A program made the translations under genes and the position numbers. A stretch of 64,000 bases of DNA from Shouchella sp047238345 (GTDB lineage Bacteria > Bacillota > Bacilli > Bacillales > Bacillaceae_D), in NCBI RefSeq assembly GCF_047238345.1, contig NZ_JBDFMQ010000001.1, positions 3,224,001 to 3,288,000 on the forward strand, written 5' to 3'. Shown piece by piece: positions 33,587-41,653 of the stretch. A model generated the notes under the pieces. The model saw only the letters and a program-made list of their open reading frames with translations. It was not told the origin of the DNA and searched no databases. The first letter of the stretch is position 1. Each line of letters starts with the position of its first letter.

Positions 33587-34189
33587 CTACTGTTTTATAG
33601 GCCCAAATAATTGCATCGTGGTTTCGTTGAAAGACCCCTGGAAAGCACTATACCTTGAATCGACTGAGTTTATTCGTAAGCCTGATAGCAAACTCGTATA
33701 CATTGTTGCTACAGTCATCGGATCTTGGTCTATCAGTACTTGCTTGTTCTGGCCGTTTTCTACTAATCGTTTAACCTTTTCTCGAAATTGATCGTGAAAG
33801 GCGTCCAATTTAGCGAATGCTTCTGGATATTTGTTGTGCTGACCAATAATTTGCACAACAATCATTAAATAATTTTGTAAACTGGCGTATATGGTCATGT
33901 GGCGATCAATCATTATTTTCAGTTCAATTAGTGGTTCTTCTGATTCTGGATTAAATGACAACACATCGTTTTTAAACGCTTCGATTGGTTCCACAACGAC
34001 TGCATAAAACAATGCTTCTTTATCTTTAAAGTATGTAAACACACTACCAAAACTAATTTCAGCAGCCTCAGATACTTTCTTAATAGTTGTACCTTCATAC
34101 CCAAGTGTCGCAAATAATTCTGTCGCTACATCGAGAATCAGGGTACGCTTTCTCTTCATGTTCTCTCGCTGCTTTTCTGATAAAGGCAT
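33587..34189 (-). CDS. TetR family repressor
   Basis: 200 aa. The N-terminal helix-turn-helix (RTLILDVATELFATLGYEGT ... AAEISFGSVFTYFKDKEALF, residues 13-60) is typical; the C-terminal half is a helical ligand-binding domain. Palindromes with a common core lie before this gene and before the MFS gene, so it should control both. Ribosome binding site GGAGGAG. Confidence 0.9.
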   Translation of the reverse strand: MPLSEKQRENMKRKRTLILDVATELFATLGYEGTTIKKVSEAAEISFGSVFTYFKDKEALFYAVVVEPIEAFKNDVLSFNPESEEPLIELKIMIDRHMTIYASLQNYLMIVVQIIGQHNKYPEAFAKLDAFHDQFREKVKRLVENGQNKQVLIDQDPMTVATMYTSLLSGLRINSVDSRYSAFQGSFNETTMQLFGPIKQ

Positions 34190-34216
34190 GTTAATCTCCT
34201 CCTTAACGAACGAATG

Positions 34217-34269
34217 ATTGATTAATCAATTGTTATAAGAAGTATAGAGGATTTTTCATTTTATGTAAA
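34217..34269 (-). promoter_or_regulatory. tetR promoter and operator
   Basis: Minus strand: -35 TTTACA (34264-34269), 17 bases, -10 TATACT (34241-34246). The perfect palindrome ATTGATTAATCAAT (34217-34230) lies just past the start, matching autoregulation. Confidence 0.8.
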
Positions 34270-34270
34270 C

Positions 34271-34300
34271 AAAAAAAGACCGCCATTCGAGGCAGCCTTT
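34271..34300 (-). terminator. Terminator of the amaP-asp23 operon
   Basis: Minus-strand hairpin AAGGCTGCC / GGCGGTCTT (two wobble pairs) followed by seven T. Confidence 0.8.
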
Positions 34301-34307
34301 TAAACGA

Positions 34308-34775
34308 TTATTCAACACGATCACTGTTCGTGCGATTTTTTGTTCCATTTCCATCGTTAAACTCTTCTCTCGTAAAGACATCTGCAACATTCATATTAAA
34401 CTCAACAAGCTCTAAACCTGTCATTGTTTTGATATTCTCTGCTACTTCTCTTTTAATTGACTGATAGATGGCTGGAATTTCTTTTCCATATTCTACGTAG
34501 ACTTCTAAATCAATAGCCGCTTGTTTTTCACCAACATCAGCACTAATACCTTTCGTAATATCTTCGTCGCCACCAAACGTTTCTTTAATACTTGAGAAGA
34601 ATGAACCACTCATCCCTAAAATGCCTTCTGCTTTCATCGTTGCAATGGCCGTAATTTTTTTAATTACTTCTGTGTCGTATGTTAATCTGTCGCGATTTTG
34701 GCTCTTTTCTTCTTGCTCTCTTTTTTCTTTCATGTACGTTTCATCTGTTTTTGTCGTTGATTTTACGTTACTCAT
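34308..34775 (-). CDS. asp23: Asp23/Gls24 family envelope stress protein
   Basis: 155 aa. After a charged N-terminal region (to about residue 35) comes the Asp23 domain: TYDTEVIKKITAIATMKAEG ILGM..., then the strand pair IDLEVYVEYGKEIPAIYQSI and VEFNMNVADVF. Asp23 is an abundant cytoplasmic protein held at the membrane by AmaP and linked to cell-envelope homeostasis and alkaline shock in Staphylococcus aureus. The ATG at 34775 has TAGGAG nine bases upstream. Last gene of the operon, directly after amaP and the DUF2273 gene. Confidence 0.92.
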   Translation of the reverse strand: MSNVKSTTKTDETYMKEKREQEEKSQNRDRLTYDTEVIKKITAIATMKAEGILGMSGSFFSSIKETFGGDEDITKGISADVGEKQAAIDLEVYVEYGKEIPAIYQSIKREVAENIKTMTGLELVEFNMNVADVFTREEFNDGNGTKNRTNSDRVE

Positions 34776-34801
34776 TTTCATCATCTCCTAATTCGTCTAA
34801 T

Positions 34802-35011
34802 TTATTGTCTTTTACTAAATAGAGCATCTAAATAGCCAGAGGCATTTAAATCACCATCAGCCCATTTACCAACTAAGAAACCAATTGTAATGAATAGTCC
34901 AACGGCAACGGTGTACCAAAAGCCAATCGTAAAAAAGAGAACACTGAACACCGCTGCAATCAAAAGACCTACAATCCGTCCGCGATAGCGTTTTACAGTT
35001 TCTGGATTCAT
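34802..35011 (-). CDS. DUF2273 small membrane protein
   Basis: 69 aa: a short basic start (NPETVKRYRGR), two membrane segments and a hydrophilic tail with GKWADGDLNASGYLDALF. Members of DUF2273 are regularly encoded between amaP and asp23. AAGGAGG precedes the ATG by six bases. Role probably in anchoring or organising the Asp23 layer; inferred from context. Confidence 0.85.
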   Translation of the reverse strand: MNPETVKRYRGRIVGLLIAAVFSVLFFTIGFWYTVAVGLFITIGFLVGKWADGDLNASGYLDALFSKRQ

Positions 35012-35022
35012 GCGCACCCTCC

Positions 35023-35568
35023 TTAAATAACACGTTGCCGCTTATTTTGATTCGGTTGATTCTGTTTCACAAATACTTTCACTTCAGAAACAGCTACTTC
35101 TAGCCATGATTCAAGATCTTGCTTTACCCGATCCTGTAATTTTTTTGCATTTTGCTGAACAGGGTTTGGCCCAAAAGGCGTATACGTAATTTCCAGCGCT
35201 ACTTGATTTGAATCTCTAGAGATCCGTGAATGGATTTCTAACGAACGCATGCCATCGAGGGACCGTGCGCTTTTTAATGCAGTTGATTCAATTGACTGCT
35301 TTGAAATTCCAATTTCCCCTACCTCAGTAGAGACGTGATAGGAATGAATCTCACTTTCACTTCTTCTGAAACTAGCAAAAAACAAAATCAAGGATAGCAA
35401 AATCAGAAAGGCGAAGACACCGATCAAGACCCAAAAGTACGGTTCACCAAGGGCAAGGATCTCATCAAACACATTATACACATTTGTTATTTGAAGAATG
35501 AATCCTACAGAAACAACAAGTGTTAGTAAAGCAAACAGTGCCATAAAAAAACGAAGAACGCCATTCAT
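35023..35568 (-). CDS. amaP: Alkaline shock response membrane anchor AmaP
   Basis: 181 aa with two N-terminal membrane segments (FFMALFALLTLVVSVGFIL; FWVLIGVFAFLILLSLILFF) and a cytoplasmic domain (about 85-180) with Asp23-like strands (GEIGISKQSIESTALKSARS, VALEITYTPFGPNP). AmaP anchors Asp23 to the membrane. First gene of the operon; GGAGGTG ribosome binding site. Confidence 0.9.
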   Translation of the reverse strand: MNGVLRFFMALFALLTLVVSVGFILQITNVYNVFDEILALGEPYFWVLIGVFAFLILLSLILFFASFRRSESEIHSYHVSTEVGEIGISKQSIESTALKSARSLDGMRSLEIHSRISRDSNQVALEITYTPFGPNPVQQNAKKLQDRVKQDLESWLEVAVSEVKVFVKQNQPNQNKRQRVI

Positions 35569-35774
35569 TCTCTCACCTCCTTCAAAAAACTCGACATCTA
35601 TCTTGCAAGATTAGTCTCGCTATTTTTTTACCCCCACTGTATAAAGCTAAACCTTCTTTTCTGCAACTTTATAACTATATAACTTAACTTTTTCAGGAAA
35701 TGAAATAACCAGGTTAACTTTCTTTAAAATCGGGTATAAAGGAGCTATACACAAACTTTACAAGGAGTGATTTT

Positions 35775-36005
35775 TTGCGTAATGTGTATGAGCTAAAAAT
35801 GAAGTCTGGTGAGACAAGGTTATATGGCACAAATATGAGGCTAGAAACGGTTTTACGAGAAGGTGTTCATTTAGAGGAAGTTATGTACGAATTCGGTTAT
35901 GAACGTGATTTTATTTATACATACATTGAAGATATTAAGCGTGATTGCCTATACTATACACTTGAAGAAGCCTTATTACATAAAAGACCTATGGAACATT
36001 TCTAA
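35775..36005 (+). CDS. Small hypothetical protein (76 aa)
   Basis: Starts at TTG with AAGGAGTG about eight bases upstream. The product is soluble and Tyr/Glu-rich (VYELKMKSGETRLYGTN, RDFIYTYIEDIKRDCLYYTL) with a strand-strand-helix feel. I do not recognise a family. Its own terminator follows. Confidence 0.6.
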   Translation: MRNVYELKMKSGETRLYGTNMRLETVLREGVHLEEVMYEFGYERDFIYTYIEDIKRDCLYYTLEEALLHKRPMEHF

Positions 36006-36028
36006 AAAGAAGATGACCTTTCATTTCT

Positions 36029-36059
36029 AGCTTATCAATTACGATGGATAAGCTTTTTT
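36029..36059. terminator. Terminator after the 76-aa gene
   Basis: AGCTTATC pairs with GATAAGCT around a 10-base loop, then TTTTTT. Confidence 0.85.
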
Positions 36060-36474
36060 ATCGTGCCTCTCCCTCTCTATTCAAATAAAACTGAACGTAG
36101 CGCAAGACTTCTGTCTTAAGTCGATTAGAAGGCCCACCCGTATAAAGTATTTTCCCATCTAACCAACACGCATACGTGTACGTTCGATCCGCCTTTATCT
36201 TTGGACTTAAATTCACTCGCATGTTTCGCTTCGCCATGACCATTTGAGTTTGTAGCAAATCCCTCTCTAAAAAAATTAATGCTTGCTGAATGACTTTTAC
36301 ATAAGCTTCAGGAAATGTCACTTGAATGTTTCGTTTTAAAAACGATTGTTGCTCTGTAATTAGAATTTTTTTTGCAAGTACGGTAAAAATATATGTACGG
36401 AAAATGAGAATAGGCTCTGTTTTCACGGTAAGCAAGTGAGAAAAGTCTAACTCTTCATCTATTCGTGGATTCAT
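36058..36474 (-). CDS. Hypothetical protein (138 aa)
   Basis: Soluble, basic protein with two central helices (LIFRTYIFTVLAKKILITEQ, FPEAYVKVIQQALIFLERDL) and a C-terminal strand region (DRTYTYACWLDGKILYTGG). Start at 36474 chosen because AAAGGTGG lies eight bases before; the GTG at 36486 overlaps that site. The family is not recognised. Confidence 0.6.
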   Translation of the reverse strand: MNPRIDEELDFSHLLTVKTEPILIFRTYIFTVLAKKILITEQQSFLKRNIQVTFPEAYVKVIQQALIFLERDLLQTQMVMAKRNMRVNLSPKIKADRTYTYACWLDGKILYTGGPSNRLKTEVLRYVQFYLNREGEAR

Positions 36475-36588
36475 TTCCCTCGCCACCTTTCTTTCCGCTC
36501 ATTATATACGAATGTATGTTCTGTTTTCAAGTAAAAAGAAAAGCTGACAACGATTGATTCATTGCCAGACTCTTTGATAATCCCTTTC

Positions 36589-37572
36589 TTATCTTGCACC
36601 GACAACGGGATGCGGGACATAAAGTTCTTCTAGGTAGTGCATGTCTTGAGATGTCAGCGTGACATCCAACGCCCCAACCGCACTTTCCAGGTGTTTCTCT
36701 TTTTGTGCACCAATGATCGGCGCCACTACAGGATTTTTATTTAACAACCAAGCTAGCGCCACTTTATCTCGTGAAACTCCATGTTGATTAGCTATTTCTC
36801 CTACACGCTCTATAATCCCTCGGTCCACTTTCTCCATTGGGTCATACTTTGATTTTTGCGTTTGGTCGGTTTCCGAACGATGTGTGGATTCAGATGAATT
36901 CCGAGTTAGGCGACCTGCCGCTAGTGGGCTATAGGGCGTGACCGCAATTTGTTGATCACTGCAATAAGGCATCATTTCACGCTCTTCTTCTCGGTAGATC
37001 ATATTGTAATGGTTTTGCATCGACACAAATGGCGTCCATCCATTTTCCTTTGCTGTGTACTGTGCCTTTTGGAATTGCCATGTAAACATGGCGCTCGCTC
37101 CAATATGTCGCGCCTTACCTGCTTTCACCACATCATGTAAGGCTTCCATTGTTTCTTCGATCGGTGTATGATAATCCCAACGATGGATAATAAACAAGTC
37201 AACATAATCCATTCCTAGCCGTTCTAAACTATGGTCAATTTCCGTTAAAATTTCTTTTCTAGAAAGACCTCCACTATTTGGACGTTCAGGCCGCATTGGC
37301 ATAAATACTTTTGTCGCCACCACAATATCATCTCGGTTTGCGTACTCATTAAGCACTTTTCCTAAAACTCGCTCACTTTCACCCATTGAATAAATATTTG
37401 CTGTATCAAAAAAATTAATTCCAAGATCAAGAGCCTTTTTAATAACCGGTCGACTTTTCTCTTCATTTAAGATCCATTTATGAATCCAATTATTCGGGTC
37501 CCCGAAACCCATCGCACCTAAACAGAGTCGCGATACGTCCATTCCTGTGTGGCCGAATTTAACATAGTCCAT
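36589..37572 (-). CDS. Aldo/keto reductase
   Basis: 327 aa. The catalytic tetrad is present: Asp and Tyr in FFDTANIYSMGESE (about 50-63), Lys in VVATKVFM (about 84) and His in LFIIHRWD (about 125). The C-terminal cofactor loop (PIIGAQKEKHLESAVGALDV) indicates NADPH. It reduces a carbonyl of unknown nature; similar to the YajO/YccK group. Monocistronic. Confidence 0.9.
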   Translation of the reverse strand: MDYVKFGHTGMDVSRLCLGAMGFGDPNNWIHKWILNEEKSRPVIKKALDLGINFFDTANIYSMGESERVLGKVLNEYANRDDIVVATKVFMPMRPERPNSGGLSRKEILTEIDHSLERLGMDYVDLFIIHRWDYHTPIEETMEALHDVVKAGKARHIGASAMFTWQFQKAQYTAKENGWTPFVSMQNHYNMIYREEEREMMPYCSDQQIAVTPYSPLAAGRLTRNSSESTHRSETDQTQKSKYDPMEKVDRGIIERVGEIANQHGVSRDKVALAWLLNKNPVVAPIIGAQKEKHLESAVGALDVTLTSQDMHYLEELYVPHPVVGAR

Positions 37573-37640
37573 CGCTACAAACCTCCCTTACATTTATACA
37601 AGTAGTTTACCCTCTAGACTGAACTCCAACGCAATCTATA

Positions 37641-38777
37641 TTACTCGTTACGATGAAAACGTCGGCAAGAAAATGCTGACAAGTCGATTTCAGTGTCTCC
37701 AGAAATAATTAGCTGACATAATGCTTGTCCCACTGCGCTGCTAAATTTAAACCCGTGACCGGAAAAGCCTGCTGCGATTGCTACATGATCGTGCTGTGGA
37801 TGAAGATCAATAATGAAGCGATCATCTGGTGTCATCGTATACAGACACGTCTTTCCGTATTTTATATTTCCTACATCAGGAAAAAATTGGTTCAGGAACC
37901 CATCAAGATCTTCCTGATCCCCTCTCACTGTCCCAAAAGAATCGAGAACATCATCCGGTATAACAGGCATACCTCCATCGTGACGACCAACTTTTAAACC
38001 AGCGCCGTTGACACTAGGAAAGCCATAGTACAAACCATTTTCCGTATCAAACGCAAAAGCTGGAAACTGCTTTGAACCGTAGAGTCGTTCTTCCGCATCG
38101 TACCATGCAAATGTTTTACGAAGAGGGGTCAAAGGAACTGTTATATGAAGCTTTGTTAGCAATTCCTTCGCCCATGCTCCTGAGGTAACGACGAGCGAAT
38201 GGGCATGATAGGTATGTGTTTTTGTAAAAACAGTCACAGAATCTTTGTGTATCTCTACATCTTGAACGCTCGTACCTCCAATCATAGTGGCTCCGTATGA
38301 TTCCGCTAAGGTACGATACGCATCAATACTCTCCTCACACTTCAGCACACCCGAGTTTGGTTCGTAGCAACCGATATAACCTGGCTGTATGTCGACACCG
38401 GGGTAACGATGACGGACTTCGCTGTCGTTCATTACCTCTAATGGAAGTTGGTACGTTTCGGCACTTTTCAACGTTCCCTGAACCAACTTACTTTCTTCTT
38501 TTCCCACACTTAATACACCTGTTTTTAAAAACAACGATTTCCCGCTCTCTCTTTCAAGTGACGTCCACAAATCTTGCGCTCTTAGCACAAACGGAACGTA
38601 GAGCGATCCTTCTGCGTAGGCATGACGAATGATTCGTGTCTCTCCATGGTGACTTCCCCTTTGATGAGGTGGATGAGACGAATCTAGTAACAACACTCGT
38701 TTACCACTCTTCGCCAAAAAATAGCCTGCCGCCATTCCCATTGAACCGGCACCAACAACCACAACATCATACTGCAT
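37641..38777 (-). CDS. Monomeric sarcosine oxidase / N-methyltryptophan oxidase family
   Basis: 378 aa flavoenzyme. FAD-binding GAGSMGMAAGYFLAKSGKRV at residues 8-27; the basic residues of the active-site lid in GSHHGETRIIRHAYAEG (about 42-58); a Cys in TCLYTMTPDDRF (about 310) is in the position that binds FAD covalently in this family; FSGHGFKFSSAVG near the C-terminus. It oxidises a secondary amine such as sarcosine or N-methyltryptophan with oxygen, giving hydrogen peroxide. Which amine is not clear. Ribosome binding site GGTGGGGAG. Confidence 0.9.
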   Translation of the reverse strand: MQYDVVVVGAGSMGMAAGYFLAKSGKRVLLLDSSHPPHQRGSHHGETRIIRHAYAEGSLYVPFVLRAQDLWTSLERESGKSLFLKTGVLSVGKEESKLVQGTLKSAETYQLPLEVMNDSEVRHRYPGVDIQPGYIGCYEPNSGVLKCEESIDAYRTLAESYGATMIGGTSVQDVEIHKDSVTVFTKTHTYHAHSLVVTSGAWAKELLTKLHITVPLTPLRKTFAWYDAEERLYGSKQFPAFAFDTENGLYYGFPSVNGAGLKVGRHDGGMPVIPDDVLDSFGTVRGDQEDLDGFLNQFFPDVGNIKYGKTCLYTMTPDDRFIIDLHPQHDHVAIAAGFSGHGFKFSSAVGQALCQLIISGDTEIDLSAFSCRRFHRNE

Positions 38778-38922
38778 CTGCTCCCCACCTTCATTGCATG
38801 AATTTTCGTACTAGTATACGATAATTAGATGAAGAGCGAAAGAGGGTCACGTCAAACGCATACTCTTCTCCCTCAGCCATATACTGTATGGATTTGTTCT
38901 AAATGGAGAGGGGAAATGACGG

Positions 38923-39963
38923 ATGTGTACATCGGTAACGATAAACACAAAAGACGACCATCATTTTTTAGCAAGAAATTTTGATTTCTATGAGTTGCCT
39001 GCACCTTATGAAGTAACGGTCTTACCGAGAAAGTATAGGTGGCTTAATAAACAAGATAACCGGACTATTACAAGTCGATATGCGGTTGTAGGAATGGGCG
39101 CACAAGCGGATGACCAGTTCGGCCTTTTTGATGGATTTAACGAAAAAGGATTGATGGGTGTGACCCATTACTTAGAAGGATTTGCTCAATTCGAAACGCA
39201 ACGACGCAGAGATAAGATTAATCTTGCTGCTCTTGACTTCATCTTATTCGTACTTACACAATTCCAATCAACCGATGAAATCGTTCGATATCTTGGCGAG
39301 TTGAATTTGATGGAACGGGACTTAGAACTAACAGGCGGTCCTCCTCCAATCCACTGGATCTTTACAGACAGCGCCAAGAAGACAATTGTCATTGAGAGTA
39401 CGAAAGACGGTGTGAAGGTATACGATAACAAAGTTGGTGCTTTTGCAAACAGTCCTGATTTTCGCTGGCATCTCATTAATTTAAACCAATATGCAACACT
39501 CTCATCCATTCAACCGAGTCAAGAAGTTATCTGGGGAGACTACCCTCTCGTGCAGTCACCTGAATTATTAAGCGGTAATTTCGGCATTCCTGGCGATTAC
39601 ACGTCTCCCTCTCGATTTGTTCGAGCTGCCTTCCTCCGTAATCATATTGAAGAAGCCGAATCGGCGCAAGACGGCTTACGCAATTGCATACGCACACTCG
39701 ATTATTGCAGTGTCGCTAAAGGAGCAGATATTGAGGATGGTGATGCTTCTTACACCTTATACACAAGCGCGATGTGTGCCAAAACTGGCTACTACTATTA
39801 TTATACGTATAGCAACAACCAACTAAATGCCGTCAACCTGTTTCATGAAGATTTATCTGGGCAAGAGAAAATAACCTTTCCAGTGAACATCAAACAATCC
39901 ATTCATTATCAGAATCCCAGAGAGCGGGAGGAAGAAAAACATAAAGATGAATACGATGAATAA
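38923..39963 (+). CDS. Choloylglycine hydrolase family (bile salt / penicillin V acylase type)
   Basis: 346 aa. Starts MCTSVTINTKDDHHFLARNF: the Cys at position 2 becomes the N-terminal nucleophile after removal of Met, and RNFD supplies further conserved positions. The later FNEKGLMGVTHY, ANSPDFRWHL and YTSPSRFVRAAF segments are typical. The enzyme is an Ntn-hydrolase that splits linear amides: bile salts, penicillin V or acyl-homoserine lactones. For a free-living bacillus the penicillin acylase or lactone acylase role is more likely than bile salts; this is inference. Hairpin with T behind at 39961-39990. Confidence 0.88.
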   Translation: MCTSVTINTKDDHHFLARNFDFYELPAPYEVTVLPRKYRWLNKQDNRTITSRYAVVGMGAQADDQFGLFDGFNEKGLMGVTHYLEGFAQFETQRRRDKINLAALDFILFVLTQFQSTDEIVRYLGELNLMERDLELTGGPPPIHWIFTDSAKKTIVIESTKDGVKVYDNKVGAFANSPDFRWHLINLNQYATLSSIQPSQEVIWGDYPLVQSPELLSGNFGIPGDYTSPSRFVRAAFLRNHIEEAESAQDGLRNCIRTLDYCSVAKGADIEDGDASYTLYTSAMCAKTGYYYYYTYSNNQLNAVNLFHEDLSGQEKITFPVNIKQSIHYQNPREREEEKHKDEYDE

Positions 39964-40020
39964 GTCGGCTATTGCCGGCTTATTCATTTATTTTTCGAAC
40001 AATTTGAATTATAATCACCG

Positions 40021-40040
40021 TTAATCAAACGTTTAATTAA
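40021..40040 (+). promoter_or_regulatory. Orphan TetR-type palindrome before a gene remnant
   Basis: TTAATCAAACGTTTAATTAA is a near-perfect 20-base palindrome with a central AAACGTTT, the pattern of several TetR-family operators. A TATAAT lies six bases upstream. The gene behind it is only a fragment. Confidence 0.5.
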
Positions 40041-40054
40041 GGGAGTGAATTTGC

Positions 40055-40147
40055 ATGAAACCTGTTATCGAGAAGAAGATAAACACCGTGTTCACATGCT
40101 CTCCCCTCCTCCTTATCGACACAGCTTCATCGGGTATTTTGCATTAA
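40055..40147 (+). pseudogene. Remnant of a VOC (glyoxalase-type) gene
   Basis: ATG with GGGAGTG upstream opens MKPVIEKKINTVF, the start I associate with small VOC-fold proteins of bacilli. The frame then loses any resemblance and stops at 40147. The following 100 bases encode nothing recognisable. Probably the 5' end of a deleted gene, still carrying its promoter and operator. Confidence 0.45.
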
Positions 40148-40254
40148 CGTTTGCTTGTAGACACCGACTTTTTCAAGGAAATTTAATTCATTGCTGTTGT
40201 CTTGATCATTCACTTGATGCTTCATTCCCCAGGATTGATCTTTTCCGGCTTTCT

Positions 40255-40662
40255 TTATACACCTGATTGATTTCTGTAATGCCTTACGATCATGCCATTA
40301 CTTCTTGTCATTTGAAACTGCTCGTAATAACCAACTAAATCATCATCACAACATAAATCGACCATATAGTGATCGCTTAATTGATCCAACATCCTCGAGA
40401 CTAATTTTTTGCCGACTCCCTGATTTTTGTATGCTGGCAGCACTTCTAAAAACGGAATGTAGGCGGCAAGAACACCATCGCTAATTGCTGTCGTGTACCC
40501 AACTACACGATTCTTCTCTTCGTCTATTGCTAGAACGATATAGCTACTTTTTTCTAGAAGCATCCTATGCTTTTCGGGTGTAGGGTGTTTATCCCCCCAA
40601 TCCTGAAAAAAGCCTGTTAACATCTCTGCTGATATACTGTCTAGCGTGGTTTGATAACTCAT
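40255..40662 (-). CDS. GNAT family N-acetyltransferase
   Basis: 135 aa. Motif A as IPFLEVLPAYKNQGVGKKLV (about residues 69-88) with the Q/RGxGxxL acetyl-CoA loop, then YYEQFQMTRSNGMIVR as the C-terminal strand-helix. Single-gene unit; substrate unknown. Confidence 0.85.
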   Translation of the reverse strand: MSYQTTLDSISAEMLTGFFQDWGDKHPTPEKHRMLLEKSSYIVLAIDEEKNRVVGYTTAISDGVLAAYIPFLEVLPAYKNQGVGKKLVSRMLDQLSDHYMVDLCCDDDLVGYYEQFQMTRSNGMIVRHYRNQSGV

Positions 40663-40683
40663 TCTTTCTCCCCCATATCGTTT

Positions 40684-40711
40684 AAAAAGGAATCTCCGTA
40701 AAGAAGATTCC
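40684..40711 (-). terminator. Terminator of the leader-controlled methyltransferase gene
   Basis: Minus-strand hairpin GGAATCT / AGATTCC followed by TTTTT. Confidence 0.85.
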
Positions 40712-40719
40712 CTCTCGTT

Positions 40720-41469
40720 TCACTTTCTGGCTATGATCATAAATCGTTTTGAATTTGTTTGAATGCCTTTTGACGTTTGATAACGCGCAATAAATGTTTG
40801 GAATTGTTTTTCATCATCTGCCATTTCACCGAATTTATCTATGATCGGAGTATGTGTCAGCAAAAAGCGTAAATCTTCTTCTGATTTATAGTACTCAACT
40901 GCGTTATAGTCTTGGGCGAAAACTTCTTTAAATCCAGCTGCCTTCAATGCGTCGATATACGTTTCTTTTAACGTTCCATCTTTGACACCAAATGCCTGCC
41001 CTCTGCCAAAGCACTCTTTTAGATTAACCTTATCGCCTTCACTAACTTGTTGAGTAAGAAAAATCCCGTTCTCACTTACTACACACTCTACTACATTTGC
41101 AGAAAAGGGAGCATGACAGCAGGAGACCATTTCATACGATTGTTTTAAAACCTCTACTTCTTCAGACGCCATCTCGTGAAACGTAACATTTTCAACTGCT
41201 AAACGCTGTTGATTGCTTCGCGCTGTTTGTATCATTGTTGGCGATTGATCAACGGCATCAATATGAGCCACGGCTGGGGCCAGCTTTAAAATGTTTTCTC
41301 CTCCACCGGTTCCTAAGTCTAGTATTGTGTCTGTTGGCTTTGACAGTTGCTTTACTCGTTCATAAAAATTCCATTTCACACCTGTTAACGTTGTATTTAC
41401 TTGACTGAAATCCCAGCCTATTTCTTTTCCAATTCGATTGTAAAATTGATGTAATTTTTCACTCGTCAT
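40720..41469 (-). CDS. Class I SAM-dependent methyltransferase
   Basis: 249 aa. SAM-binding motif LDLGTGGGENILKLAP (about 47-62), Asp in IDAVDQSPTMIQ, and later motif SCCHAPFSANVVECVV. The middle region QVSEGDKVNLKECFGRGQAF is shared with a group of uncharacterised bacillar methyltransferases. The substrate is unknown. A 13-codon leader peptide with a hairpin lies upstream, an arrangement familiar from drug-inducible resistance methyltransferases; so a role in antibiotic resistance is possible, though no rRNA-methylase motif (NPPF, NIPY) is seen. The ATG at 41469 has AAAGGTGG eight bases upstream. Confidence 0.8.
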   Translation of the reverse strand: MTSEKLHQFYNRIGKEIGWDFSQVNTTLTGVKWNFYERVKQLSKPTDTILDLGTGGGENILKLAPAVAHIDAVDQSPTMIQTARSNQQRLAVENVTFHEMASEEVEVLKQSYEMVSCCHAPFSANVVECVVSENGIFLTQQVSEGDKVNLKECFGRGQAFGVKDGTLKETYIDALKAAGFKEVFAQDYNAVEYYKSEEDLRFLLTHTPIIDKFGEMADDEKQFQTFIARYQTSKGIQTNSKRFMIIARK

Positions 41470-41544
41470 TTTTGTTTCCACCTTTCAACACGTAACGTAA
41501 GCGCTTGGATCATTGTTCAAAAAAAGACAGACTTCTTCCTTGGT

Positions 41545-41604
41545 GGCTAGTACGCGTTTTTTCTAGCCCGAACAGGAAATAAATCGAACAAAATAAACCA
41601 ACAT
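41545..41604 (-). promoter_or_regulatory. Leader peptide and hairpin before the methyltransferase gene
   Basis: A 13-codon frame (41563-41604) encodes MLVYFVRFISCSG with AAAGGAGTGAGCG upstream. Its stop codon lies inside GGCTAG, which pairs with CTAGCC (hairpin 41545-41568). A weaker stem and a T run (near 41518-41535) follow. Ribosome stalling on the leader could switch the folding and allow expression downstream. Confidence 0.5.
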
Positions 41605-41653
41605 GTTACGCTCACTCCTTTGAAAGATTACAACTAGTATACTACAAATCGTT

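Noticed and set aside
40045..40266. 73-codon frame through the VOC remnant
   Set aside because: Composition (many His, Cys, Leu, Arg) is that of a random frame; the ATG at 40055 in another frame has the ribosome binding site.
41490..41510. cre-like sequence AAGCGCTTACG upstream of the methyltransferase
   Set aside because: The outer TG and CA positions needed for a CcpA site do not match.
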